64,000 bases of DNA, taken from the NCBI GenBank assembly GCA_023159155.1, contig JAJNNX010000031.1:186001-250000 (forward strand), in the 5' to 3' direction. This document shows, piece after piece, positions 50,326 through 62,200 of the stretch. The stretch is from Ustulina deusta (lineage: Eukaryota > Ascomycota > Sordariomycetes > Xylariales > Xylariaceae). Below the pieces are notes generated by a model, which was given only the letters and a program-made list of their open reading frames with translations, searched no databases and was not told where the DNA came from. The position numbers were made by a program, and so were the translations under genes. How positions within the stretch are numbered: position 1 is the stretch's first letter; the number at the start of each line of letters is the position of its first letter.

Positions 50326-52285
50326 TCAACTCATCTGCTCGTTCATCCCCTCTCGCCATTTCTGGCTATTGCGCCTAAGAAAAAACAGAGCTATACTACC
50401 GCCAACCCAGGAAACAAGTGCCACGGCAGTAGCCAGCCATCCATAGCCAATAACATCGATCAGCGGCCGTGTGGCGACCGTACCCGCCGCGGCTAGGATG
50501 TTCCGCACGAAATTGTTGAGGGCAACGCCGGAACTCGCGCGCTTCGGCATGAACTCGGTGAGCATCGTGGTAGCCATGCTGAAGACAAGCATGCTGCCGA
50601 CGCCGAAGAAGAAATTGGCCACCAGGGGCACGGCCCAGTGCTGATGCGTCTGGATGGTCCAGCCAAACCACACCAGCGCCCCCGGATACATCGTCGAGGA
50701 GAGCCAGGCGTTCTCGCGGACGCGGTCTTCGGGATAAAAGATGAGGCGTCCGCGCGCATCGTACCGGCCGGCCCTGCGCGCCGAGCGTTCCATGATGCGG
50801 TCCAGCCACGGCCCGCCCAGCAGCGAGGCGATGAAGTAGCCCAGCGAGCTCGGCACGTACAAGACGCCGACGATCAGGGGCGAGAAGCTGTACGGCGGCG
50901 CCGCGTACGCCGACTGCACGCAGATGTTGAGCACGTACAGCGAGCAGAAGGTGACGGCCGCGAACGACACGGTCAGCGCCACGGCCGGGAAACGCAGGAA
51001 CGCGAGGATCGACAGCGGGTCCACGAACACCCGCTTCAGCCACAAGCCGGCCGTCTTCGTGCGCGCCCGCACGACGGACCGACGAGTCGAGACGACGCGA
51101 GAGAGGGCAGCGGTGGCGTTCGCGTCTTCCGGGCCCGACGCCGACGACGACGACGACGACGACGACGCCGCCGCCGCGAATTTTTGCTCTTGGAGGCTCC
51201 GCGGCAGCGTCTCGGGGATGCCGAATAAGATGAGCCCGAAGATGACGGCGCCGTACACGGCGAGGAAATACATGGTGCTCCGCCAGCCGTAGCCCGAGGT
51301 CAGCGCGCCGCCGATGATGGGCGCTAGCAGCGGCCCCATCAGCGGGCCGAGGTAGAAGAAGCCCATGGCGCGGCCGCGCTCCCGCGGCTCCCAGAGGTCG
51401 GCGATGGTGCCCGCGCCCACGGCCTGCACGGACGCCGCGGCGCCGCCCGCGAAGGTCCGGAACACGATCAATTGCCCGATGTTCTATTGAGAATAGTGGG
51501 GTTAGTAACCGTCCGTTCGGAGTTTCGGGAGCTTGCAGGGGCAGAATATGCCCCCCCCTTGGACGATTCGTGCCTCTAGGACATGCTAACAGGGGCGGGG
51601 GGGGATAAAAGGCTCTAGCGACTGACCTGGCTGCCCCCGCTCGCTGCCGAGAACGCCACGTTCAGCGCGAACGAGGCTAAATAGATGCTGCGGCGGCCCA
51701 GCGTCTCGGAGAACGAAGACCACCAGAGCGGAAAGACGGACATCGCTATCAGGTACACGGCTACTGAGAGGTTCACCACTGTTGCCGTTACTTGGAGCTC
51801 TGCGGAGATCTCTTCGAGGGAAGCTAGATAGACGCGCGTTAGTGACGAGGGTAGATGCGGGAGTGAGTGAGATTTTAGAGTATAAGCGAGGATCAAGACG
51901 GGAACGAAAAAAAAAACTCACGGTATAGGATCGCAGATCCCATTGGTGCCGCGGAGGCGGCCACGGCGACGAACAGCGTCAACACCCATTTCACGCCATT
52001 GGGGTAGTGGCGGGGGTTATCGATCTCCGGGACAAGCGAGAGCCACGGCAACAGACCTCTCCGGCTCTCTTTTGGGACGGGGGTGGTGATTCGAGGCCGC
52101 GTGGACGAGGCCACGGACCGTACTAGATTGAGGGGGGCGCCATCCTCGTCTTTCTCACCCGGGGCACGAACTAGTGGGAGAGGCGTGGGTGAGACGGGTT
52201 CATCTATCGAGCCCTTCTCTGTTGTCGTCGTGCCGCCACTGCTTGAATTCCTCCGCTCTTCTGTTTTCTCTGATTCGTTAGACAT
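50326..52285 (-). CDS. MFS drug:H+ antiporter, DHA1 family
   Basis: Three exons on the minus strand (52285-51922, 51823-51627, 51483-50326) give 572 aa. The family exports drugs or metabolites in exchange for protons across the plasma membrane. The first 95 residues are hydrophilic, Ser/Thr/Pro-rich and cytosolic. Hydrophobic segments then follow in the 6+6 pattern. Motif A appears as SETLGRRSIYLASF after the second segment, and the antiporter motif C region as LGPLMGPLLAPIIGG. The central loop has a Ser run coded by a GAC/GTC trinucleotide repeat (about 51140-51175). Relatives include yeast Qdr/Dtr-type carriers and toxin-efflux pumps. The substrate is not predictable. Introns are 98 and 143 nt. 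Convergent with the dehydratase gene. Confidence 0.88.
51138..51178. repeat. Trinucleotide repeat inside the MFS gene (poly-Ser run)
   Basis: About nine GAC units on the plus strand code a run of Ser (with Ala next to it) in the central cytosolic loop. The repeat stays in frame. Confidence 0.75.
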
Positions 52286-54830
52286 GTTCGAGCATGAGAC
52301 CCTCCTCTCTCGTATCTACGGTACTACTGCCAGTTGTATCAGACGACGATCTGGATATCTAGTAAGATGACCGAGAAAGAATAACCGGGATTAGAAGGAA
52401 GAAAACAAACAAGGGAATACAATTCTCAGCGTTCTACCCGGTCTAGGTGTATGATATAAGTAGTAATTGGAGATATCCCGTGGTTCGTCAATGGGCGCAA
52501 CGGTGCAGGTCTCAATGGATAATCGTCTCTTCTAACAAACAACTTTCTATTGCTAATAATGATTATTTATGCCGTTTAGGGTTTGCTTACGGCGTTCTGT
52601 TCTGCCGCAGATAACGAGACACACAATTCGTGGTCAACAAGCCTACCATCGGAAGCAGGCCCGGTGAAGGTGTCATCCGCTTACGCGATACGAACAGCAC
52701 ACATTCATTGCAGGAGGACACTATCCTGCAACTCACTCGAGAGAAGAAAGATAAAGAAATTAAACAAGCCGGGGAAAGGGGGGGGAAAGCCCTGGGGAAG
52801 GTGTACGGGAATAAGACGGAAATGCCATCATCCTTGCTATGCAGAGAACAGACTCGGTGGAGCCACCCATATCGAACGTTGAATGGTCCAAGCACCGGCT
52901 ATCCTGGGATTAGTTTTGTGGGGGGAATGTCAGTGGGGAGGAAGAGGAGACCGGAACCGGGCATGCCTGGGAGTAGATATATCGGCACATCGGCTCGGCG
53001 GTTTGTGGGCGAAGCACCCTACTCCGCCCGGATGTTGGGTGGTTGGGTCAGTCCTCTCATTTGTTGCATACTCCGCAAATGTCCGAATGGGCGTTCATGC
53101 GTGTTTATGCCATCGAGATATTCCCCTAGACCTTGTCTACCACGAAGATTACTTGCGAACACGCTTCCTTGACAATAATTGCAAGGTACGCTGGGGCCTC
53201 ACGAGATCCTCGAACCACACTTGAGCCACAATGGGCAACCATAATGAATAATTGCATCGCTAAGCGGTACGCTAATAACATGCCTTCATTCAAATAGCTT
53301 GTTGTGCGCCCATAGACTCTCAACTATTGTTGGCAGTAAATACAGGTGTATTTACAAGCACGGCTCTGTTCCTGTCCTTGGGCTCTTCCTATCGACGTGG
53401 GGGGAGGGGGTTTTCAATCTGCTCTGCAGCATTAATACCACCGCAAGTTCCCTACCAGAAATTTGTCTTCAGCCCTCAGGATATCGCTTTGGTCAAATTT
53501 GGTCTCTTTCATCACTATCTTTACTTATATAGATAGGCATTGTGTTACGATAGGGTGGGCTATAGCAGCCTCCTTGCTCCGCATTGTCGCTAGCGACATG
53601 CAAGCGTGGACCTTGATAACCAGGATCTTGCGGGTCGAGCCATTCCGCCGGCGATTACTTTGATATTCTGACAGATATGAGTAATCTTTTATCTCCGCCT
53701 TTAGGACCATCTCCAAATCTCTGAAACTCGTCACTTTTGCGCTAAGGGGAAGCATCGAAATCGAAAGCGGATTCTAATGCTCGATATGGCGATGGGGGCT
53801 AACAAAAGGGAAATGCTGCTAAGATGTGCCAGAGTAAAACTCTTTTCGCAATTTTTATTTATTTAAAGCATCGAGAAGAACTCTCAGGGGTGGTACCAAA
53901 AGCCTGTAGTTTCAATAATACGAGTCAAATTTTGTCCTCTCCGTTCCACCTGTCAGGCACGGGTGCCCAGAGTGAATAGAGAGTCCTATTTGCAGCTAGG
54001 AAGTAGGTAGGTTATAGTTAGGGCTCCATAGATTGGTTAATTAATTCCTGGACCTCCCAAATATCTAGGGAGTCGACACCAATATATATACAGAATCCTG
54101 ATATATTCACTCCCTGGGGTAGTGTGATATATACCCCTGACACCACCCAAGCCAGGCCGAGAAGACCCTCGAATCATTCGAGTCCCAGATGCTGCTGTGG
54201 CTGGCCCCCATTCACGAGCCTTACCCCGGATATACCGTACAATTGATGGTTTCAAGAGCTTGCCTCAATACCACTTGCCCGAAACAGCAATTTTGTTCTT
54301 CAACGGTTGAAATTATTTGGAATTTGGCAGTGGCTAAATATACTTGGTATCCGCTAACCCGTGTATAATGATATATAGGCTCTTCACATACATTTCCTCG
54401 TAAATCACACGATGTAGATTCGATGCTTGGTTCTTTGTCTGACTGAGCACGTGAACTGTCATGGATGTCTTTGATTGCCTGGGTGGAGCTGGCGTTTCTA
54501 CTTTGCCAAACAGTTTAAATACCCTGTCAATCAGGCAGCTAAGAAAGAGAGATTAATTATTGTAATTAATGAATGTGCCGCTGCTGTTTGTCGCAGCCTG
54601 GCACCTAGCTGACCGAAACCACGGCATAAATGCCTATTGCGTTGCGTAAGGGCTGGACATAAAGCGGGGAAAGGTGTATTGAGCCGCAAGCTTACGCTTA
54701 CGTCAGCTTAATGACCTCAAGTTGTTCGAGTTAGCAGATGATGGGAAAAATATGGACCAAGGCAACGGCTGTACCCGACTCGAGGATGCATGTATCGGAG
54801 CAATTTATTTCCTTCACCATGCCCATTTGA
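52286..54830. other. Spacer upstream of the MFS gene
   Basis: No supported gene. A 180-codon plus-strand frame at 52630-53172 has a non-ATG start and no motif. AT-rich stretches lie around 53830-54060 and 54500-54560. Confidence 0.45.
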
Positions 54831-55704
54831 TCAACCCCTTGCCGTCTCTACCTCCTCCATCTTTTCAGCGCATTGCTTTGCCACGTCTCTAGCCGCCTGG
54901 CTCGTCTCCGGTGCATTAGAGATCTCTTGGAATCTCTTCCGCCAATACTGCCAGCGCTGCTTACTCCAACCCTTCTGCACTCCGAAATTCGTGCCCGTGT
55001 GGGGATACTCCCAGCTCATCAACCCGCCCTGCAGACACCTGTCGTAGATACTGTCAGCGCAGTACGCGATCCAGGGCTCCGCGGCTAGCACATCAGCCTC
55101 TACGACTGGTGTCCGCTCCAAAGCATCCTTCAGCGCTTCGCCGCCACGGGCGCGCTGGTCTAAAACTGCGACTTTGCCCATGCGCGCCGTCATTTTGGCT
55201 AGGAAGGCATTACGATTGACTTGGGCTTGGCAATCGGACAAATAATCTGGGGACTGCGGTTTGTCTTCGACTAGAGCATAGTGGGTTTATTAGAACATGG
55301 AAGCCCGGACTTGGCCCTGTGGCTAGACGTGAGCGGTACTCACAGAGGAATTGCTGCCACTCGGTCCAGTAGTTGTTGAAGTAGGGCAGATCGCTCCACC
55401 AAGGGTCGGGACCCATCACCCCTCTGCCATCAGGCAGGCGCTGTAGCTGGAGGACGAGCTCGGCCAACTTGTCATTCTGGGATGTGAGCTTATTGACTGC
55501 ATCGCCCAGCACGGCCCAGAAGGTGCCGACCTCCGACTCGGCGAACGGTTTGATGTGGAAGGCGGCGATCCTTGGCGCAAGCTGCGACACATCACTACTC
55601 GGGGCCTTGAAGAATTCGGCGAACACTGCCAGCTCGGCATCGGTGGGAGGTCGGGGAAGCGTTTTTTGAGCTTGGGCCCAAGCCTCGATGTCTTCAGAAG
55701 CCAT
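54831..55704 (-). CDS. DUF3632-like fungal protein of unknown function
   Basis: Two exons on the minus strand (55704-55344 and 55270-54831), joined over a 73-nt intron, give 266 aa. No enzyme motif, signal peptide or membrane segment is visible. The protein is helical and rich in Trp, Ala and Glu. It begins with a TLPRPPTDAELAVFAEFF segment that recalls proteins grouped as DUF3632, common in multiple copies in filamentous ascomycetes. The assignment is from memory of the family style and is tentative; the gene itself is well supported by the long open frames and clean splice. A second ATG-like start upstream (GTG at 55791) is less likely because 55704 sits in a normal start context. Confidence 0.75.
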
Positions 55705-55996
55705 GATCTGACGGAGTATGTTGCGGCGGGGGGGTTGTGAGTAGGTTGGTTGTGGGGAAGTGAGCAGGAAGATGAATTCAAAGACAAACAACTTAATGGC
55801 AGAGTCGTCAACTCTCGGATAAGACGGTAGTAGATTGGTAGATTACAGGATATTCGTGCTCACATCGTGTTGCAGCGCTGTGCCCCCGGCCGACGGTGGA
55901 CCATTAGTGCCAAAACTGACAAACTTTTGAGCTAGGAGATAGGATCACCCCGCTCATTTTTGCCGCTAGTTAAAAGTTTAATTTAAAATAGTTTTT
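55705..55996. other. 5' flank of the DUF3632-like gene
   Basis: Promoter region of the minus-strand gene, running into the tandem array at 55997. No element could be named. Confidence 0.4.
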
Positions 55997-56118
55997 GCAA
56001 ACCTATAGCAAACATAAAGCAAACATAGCAAACACATAGCAAACATAACAAATATATGGCAAACATAGCAATTGTAGCAAACATATAGCAAATGCAGCAA
56101 TTGCAGCAATTGCAGCAA
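55997..56118. repeat. Degenerate tandem array of AGCAAACAT and GCAATT units
   Basis: About ten copies of AGCAAACAT (9-12 bp spacing) run into three copies of GCAATT. The array lies about 290 bases upstream of the DUF3632-like gene. Confidence 0.75.
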
Positions 56119-56507
56119 AAATTTACGAGTGTTATAAGTAGTCCAGGCGTTACAAACTTTGTAATTATCCTAGGTGTCACAATTAACCGATAAGCCAACC
56201 GGTTAGGTCATAGTCCTTACTCTAAAAGGGTACAAGATTCCAAGTTGTGACACACTTGGGATCGGTGGCTTATATTGGCAGGTCTTTTCTGGTCTATGGC
56301 TCTATGGCGCGGTCTAAGTGTTGGTCGATCGTCACATTGCCTTCGTTTTAACAAATGTAATGAGTGAAACAAAAGGCTTTCTTATCGGAAAAAAAAAGTT
56401 TCCATACGCCCAAATAGGCAATTCTTAACACTCCCAATTAGGAAATTCTTGGCAAACGTAGGGGTCGGCTTACATCGCATGCACGCGGCTATACGCGGCT
56501 ACAGACT

Positions 56508-56579
56508 GACCCAGCCATACCAACCGACCGAGCCATACCAACCAACCTGCCATACTGGCTAACTAAGCTACTCGTGTGG
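56508..56579. repeat. 18-bp minisatellite, array 1 (about four units)
   Basis: Units of the form GACCxAGCCATACxxxxx repeat with an 18-bp period. The same family forms a longer array at 56834-57012. Confidence 0.75.
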
Positions 56580-56833
56580 ATCCCATTGCCATTGGCTTCC
56601 ATTGAGTCAATCCATTGAGTCAGTACAATGGTACGTGCATGAAAGGGCACCGTGCGCAACCCTTAGGCACCAGGTACCGACCCACCTAAATAAGGGCATA
56701 AATACCTCGCACTCCAGTCAGATACCCTAGTTAGTTTCCTTCTACAACCATACTCAATACAGACCTTCAGATCAGACCTAGTGACCCAAGTGACTAGTTG
56801 TGTAGAGGGACCGTATCGAGGCACACTCGTACG

Positions 56834-57012
56834 GACCCAGCAATATTGGCTAACGTACCATACTGAGTGATCTAGCCATACTGGCTGACTAAGCCACTCG
56901 TACGGACCCAGCCATACATACAGACCTAGCCATACAGACTGGCCTACCCATATTCGTTGACCTAGCCATACAGACTGACCGAGCTATACGTCCTGACCTA
57001 GCCATCCATAGG
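56834..57012. repeat. 18-bp minisatellite, array 2 (about ten units)
   Basis: Units such as GACCTAGCCATACAGACT recur at exact 18-bp steps from 56869 to 57012, with two looser units before. Two units (56923-56940 and 56959-56976) are identical. On the minus strand the period of six codons yields a hexapeptide-like pattern, but no gene is evident. Confidence 0.85.
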
Positions 57013-57547
57013 GTAGAGGGGGTCCTTTCTATAGACCCTAAAAACGAAGGCTTTCTTGCACCTGGATCAAAGGGGCCTCTAGTATTATCATAGCTATCGA
57101 GTGGCTTAAGCATAGGCTCACCCACGTGATCTACTCATACCACTTTAATATATAATTGTAAGGTAAATGTACTATTATTTTATCTATACTAAATAAACAT
57201 TAGTATTTTTATATGGCCGGTATTTCTGTACAGCTGGACGGTTGTACGGAATATACATGGTTTGTGCCAGAGTCACAGCCTTCGGACGGCAGTCACCATT
57301 GCAACACTAAATCAATTGACTCGCTTATTTCTCAAGGCACTTGAGATAAGGCTAAAGAGGTACAAACATAAGGACCATTCTGGGCTGAGATTCCAAAGGT
57401 GAGCCAAATAATATAAAAGTGTGGGAAAACTTCTCCTTCACAAACCAGTACTTCAACCTCATCAACAAGTTCAATATTCCGTTGCTAAAAATCCCATTAC
57501 AAGTCCCATTGTAGCCGAACTTGCTGGTTCTCATCCAAACAGTCAAA

Positions 57548-58039
57548 ATGCAGCTCATCCGCACTCTTCTTTCCGCAGCCTTGCTGCTAGCACCCATCGT
57601 CAGCGGAAACCCTATCCCTGAAGGCGACGCCGTCACGTCAGCCGAGGGTCTCTTCAAGCGGGCTCCCGCAACATGCCCCGCGACCAACAACGGAGACAAC
57701 CGCAACTACCCGGAGCACACGTACACCAGCACGCAAGTGACCGCAGGTATCCTGGCTGCGAAGAACATCTTGCAAGAGAAGGGCAAGAACTGGAAACCTA
57801 GTTCTCTAGACTACCCTCACGCCTTCCGCAATAGGGAGAAGTTGCCTTTCGACTGTGGCAAGAACAAGGCGGAATATCCGCTTACTACGGACGGCCAGAC
57901 ATGGAGTCCGGGCGAGTCCGTCGAAAACCTTCCGGACCGCGTCATTTTCGAATACAGCTGGAAGAACGACAAGGTCACAGTCAAGGAGTGCGGTGTCATC
58001 CGTCACGGCCCCGGCACTAACTTCCTCAACTGCCCCTAG
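57548..58039 (+). CDS. Secreted guanyl-specific ribonuclease-like protein (RNase N1/T1 family)
   Basis: One exon of 163 aa, from an ATG in a strong context (TCAAAATG) to TAG. A signal peptide of about 20 residues (hydrophobic LLSAALLLAP core, then a small-residue site) is followed by a short propeptide ending in a Kex2-type KR (residues 37-38). The mature part has four Cys, consistent with two disulfides. It shows the T1-family pattern: YPH with His91, the Glu109 of AEYP, Arg131 in DRVIFEY, and His153 in GVIRHGP, near a C-terminal NFLNCP. These correspond to the catalytic His/Glu/Arg/His set of RNase T1. The protein may be a nutrient ribonuclease or an effector; it is longer than RNase T1 (104 aa) but lacks the long loops of ribotoxins. 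All catalytic residues look intact. Confidence 0.85.
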   Translation: MQLIRTLLSAALLLAPIVSGNPIPEGDAVTSAEGLFKRAPATCPATNNGDNRNYPEHTYTSTQVTAGILAAKNILQEKGKNWKPSSLDYPHAFRNREKLPFDCGKNKAEYPLTTDGQTWSPGESVENLPDRVIFEYSWKNDKVTVKECGVIRHGPGTNFLNCP

Positions 58040-59224
58040 AGGGGAGAGTGCCGTCAAACTACAATCAATCAATCATCTAAGAAGATCGCCGGTCCCCCGT
58101 ACACCTATTGCCTGCCTTGTTGTTTCTTACACAGTCAAACCATACTTTACTTTCTTAAAAAATAACTTAGACATTTCGATTAGCTTTAACTACTTTTATT
58201 TGATAATTTTTACAGAGTTGCGATTTCTCCGTAAAAATTATCAAATAAAGGGCGTACTGCTGGCAGTACCCCAAGCCTCCTGAAGGGCATTGAGACGTGG
58301 CAAGCTGTCCGCTATCCATTCTAGATACATTAGCGGCTCCAGAAGCCATCCTTCTGCCTCGAGGGCCAGCAATTCATACTCCGTGTCCACTCCTCTTATG
58401 ACCTGCGTGACTTGTGAGTTCAGTTTGCCCGATCTTCTTTAGATGAGGGGAGGCGGCCGGAGGGCTATTGTCGTACTCCAGGGCATCAGCGCAAACCGTG
58501 TTACAAAAGAAATCGTCTTGAAGATACTCGAGTAGGTAGGAAATGTCAAAAAGGTATCTGTATTTCGGTTAAACCCCTAATTAGCTAAGTTCCTAACATA
58601 TACGACCATTTGAAATATCCACTGTAGCTAAAGGTGAGCCTATATATAACTAGAGATGTTTTACATAAGGAATAATTAGCGGAAAAGCTAAGGTGAAAGT
58701 TGGAATAAATAGAATAAATTGGAATAATAGTAGATAGAAAATCACGACAAGGGGTGTATATAAAATGTATAGCAGGATAGATGTTGCAATTCAAGCATTT
58801 CTAATTGGCTAGACAGACAGCCATTGGTGATATGGTACCCACCGGCTACAGCGTGGAAGTCGGCGCCAATGCCCCATTCTTAGAACTAGTGTCTAATATT
58901 AAACTGTTACGGGGGTTATATACGCTCAGAGAGCAAAACCGCGACCTTTACGGCCACCTACGATGCCCCCTTCCCTTTCGGCTGTAACGTTGTTGTAACT
59001 TTCCAACCTCAATGTCGTGTAGGTTCTGATATTACCACATACTGTTCGGATTATTGGCTGATGCTAACCTAGTCAAGGTGTATAAAAGAAGACAGAACTA
59101 AGAAATAACAAAACCCCTTTACAGCGTGAGCCTCACGTTGTAGTGACATCATGAAATAGAATCTGCGGTTCGTGAGACACGATGTCAGCCCTCCGGAAAC
59201 CCGTCTTGATAAAGCTTCCCGGCA
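58040..59224. other. AT-rich spacer between the RNase-like gene and the PKS
   Basis: No gene. It holds the hairpin at 58195-58249 and an AT-rich stretch at 58560-58760. Short frames have no motif. Confidence 0.5.
58195..58249. repeat. Perfect 19-bp inverted repeat with short spacer
   Basis: The arm TTTATTTGATAATTTTTAC (58195-58213) is exactly complementary to 58231-58249. The 17-nt spacer adds three more pairs (GAG/CTC). A very stable AT-rich hairpin results. Confidence 0.9.
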
Positions 59225-62200
59225 TCACATTTTCGTCAATTCTTTTTCCAGGTAGGCTGCAAGAGATTCCAGTGACTTTTGGGGACTCAGCAAGTCCAAG
59301 AAAGGTACTTCAACCTTCAAAGAATTCCAAATCCATGTTCGGAACTCGGCTGCGATCATGCTGTCGAGACCGAACTGTGCAAAGGACCGCTTATGATCGA
59401 TTTGGTCAATAGGCGTGAGCAATAAATGAGAGAATCGTCGTTTCAAGACTCCTAGTATCGCTTCATTTAACGTAGGGGCACTCTTTTCCGCCCCAAGGAT
59501 CTTGCCAACACCTTGAGGTAAGCCGTTCAGCCAAGGAATGTTCATAGTCAGCTTATCCACATCAGAAACCCCGTTCTCGCTCGAATGTCGGGCGTTTAGG
59601 CTAGCCTCTAGTGATGCTTCCAGGATTGATGAGCGAGGATCGTCCATCACTGAACTGGATACTTCAAATCCCTGCTCGAAGAAATTCCGGATGCGAGTCG
59701 TCTCCAGACCAGTGAGTATATGCGCTGGCAATTCGTAGTCTGGGTCAACTTGCTGGGCTTTTCCGGTCCCTCCAATAGCAAGATCGACAAGTTGAAGGAG
59801 AGTGCTCTCGTTCAACGGTTGGACTCCTCTACGCAATAGAAGAGCCTCGATCTCGGGGTTGTCATGGAGATATCCCACTTCGGAAATCAGGCCGAGTCCC
59901 AGTGACGTGGCCGGTTTTCCTTGACTTCTTCTCCAAAACGCGAAGGCATCAAGAAAGGCATTTGCGGCACAGTAGTTACTCTCTGTTGGTGTTCCGACAG
60001 ATCCGTTCATCGAAGACATCATCAAAAAGAAGTCAAGAGAATCGTCGTAACCGTCAATCGCGGTATGGAGATTCCGTGTGCCTACCAATTTGGGCCGTAC
60101 ACTGGCATGCCAGCCCGCGGCGGTCATTCGACTGAAGAGATCTTCATGAAGACCCATCGCTGCTTGAACCACACCGCCTAACGGCCCTCCCAGAGCTTTG
60201 CAAGCTGTAACACCGGCTACCACATCGTCGAGAACGGTCACGTCACCTTTAACTACCGTCAGGTGTACGCCGTTTCGTTCCAAGTAATCCACAAACTCTC
60301 TGGCGCCTGGCTTGTCGCAGCCGGACCTTTGAAGGAAGACAAATTTCTTTGCGCCTCTAGATACCATCCATTGAGTTAGGCTTCGCCCCAATCCTCCGAG
60401 TGCACCCACGAGAAGGTAGACTTTCTCGCAATCGAAGATCGTTAGGTAGTTCGAAGGGGCAACCTAGGAAAAGCATCAGCACGACGCCGCTCTCAGAAGC
60501 TCGGCAGATTAAACTTACTGTCAACAAACTATTTGGATCTTCGAGAGACACGACAACCTTGCCAATTCGGTCCTTGGAAGAGAAATATCGATGTGCTTGT
60601 GCGATATCCGCCACATCATACGTTTTGATAGGTACATGTTGAATCTGGTTCGCGCGGTACAGCTCGAATACATCCTTTATAAGTCTGCATTTAGAGGGGT
60701 TAGCTGGCAGTCGCAAACCGCCCAGGCAAGGGGTAATTATAACTTACCCGGTTACCACTCCTTTGTAATGCTCGCCCTCTTGGAAATACATCTCAGTCAG
60801 GTCGAAAGCTGTGAAGGTTGTATTGCGGGCGAAGACATTCATTTCCAATCTGCCGTCATCGACCAATTCGCGTTTCCCAACTTCAATAAAGCGGCCGAAA
60901 GGGGCCAAGCAGCGCCAGCTAGCATGCATCAAGTCTCCGGCCAAGGCGTTGACAACAACATCAACTCCTCGGCCTCTCGTAATCGCCATTAAGCCGGCTA
61001 CAAAGGAGTCGTCTCGAGAATTGAATATGTGAGTATCGGGGATTCCGAGATTGTTTACCAAATATTTCCTCTTTTCTGCTGAGCTAGTGGTGGTGTACAC
61101 GACCGCGCCAGCGCGTTGCGCAATTGTTATTGCAGCAATACCGAAAGCACCGGCGCCCGAATGTATCAATACCGACTCCTCGCCACGTAGCTGGGCGCGG
61201 TCGCGAATGGCATACAGTGCCGCGCAGTATATCGTTGGCAACGATGCCATCACCCCGTATTCCTCATTAGGTAATAATTTGTGGGCAGTCCAAGACGGGA
61301 CGCGTTCTGTTGTGGAGAACTTGTTCGGTGTGACTACCACAACTCGATCTCCCACATCTACATTGGTGACCCCTGGCCCAATCGCTGTAACAAGTCCACC
61401 GAACTCAATAGCGGATGTGCCGGTTCTGGTCTCGACATGACCGCTCATGGTATAAATGTCCTTCGCATTTAGACTGACGGCCTTGACCTGGACGTCGATA
61501 TAGCCCTGGGGAGGGGGTACGTAGGGCTCACACAGTTGCTGAAAATGTATCGTATCTGTGAGGCCAACCTTTCCGATCGACAACCGAGCAGGTTGCGCCA
61601 CTGAGAGCGGTAACTTTTCCCATGTGTGTTCCCTGTGAATACGGCGCTGAAAGAGGGAGTTAATATTATTGTTGGGTTCAAAACGGCTGATATAGAGGAG
61701 GCCATCAGAGAGAATGAATTCCTTGTCGTCGTTTTCGGAGCTCATTAACACACGGATCAGAGCTGTGCAAGAGTTTGATAGATCAGAGTAGAGCGCTTCA
61801 GGTGATCCAACATCCATAACAGTGAATCGAAGTGAGGGTTGTTCAACCATCAGAGCTCGGGACATGCCTTGAACTAGAGCCAGGTCAGGATTCGGAGCCC
61901 CCAACATATTTGCTCCCGTCAGCCAGACAATATGCTTCACTGTATTCGTCAAACTGTGCAACATGTTCAGGTCTTCTTGACTCAAGGTGGCAAAGAACGG
62001 TTCTTCGATTTCCAGCAGGGAAATGCACACCACATTCTCGGAGATTTCTATGGTTTCAACCTGACTTGGAGAAACAGTGAAGACACTAGAAGCTCCTAAC
62101 TCAAATAGGAGATTCTCCAGCTTGGTGAAAAAGGGTTGCACACGTGAAGGTGTCTTGCGGCTCTGTTGACATCATTGTTTAGTAGGTAAAGCGACAAATT

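Noticed and set aside
50396..51228. Long alternative frames on both strands inside the MFS gene
   Set aside because: GC-rich third positions open the other frames; the MFS frame alone shows motifs and hydrophobic segments.
52630..53172. 180-codon plus-strand frame
   Set aside because: Non-ATG start, no motif, no membrane or signal feature; overlaps frames on the other strand of equal quality.
60744..62141. Treating the PKS exons as separate reductase and dehydrogenase genes
   Set aside because: All five exons join in phase with good splice sites and follow the DH-ER-KR-ACP order of one HR-PKS.
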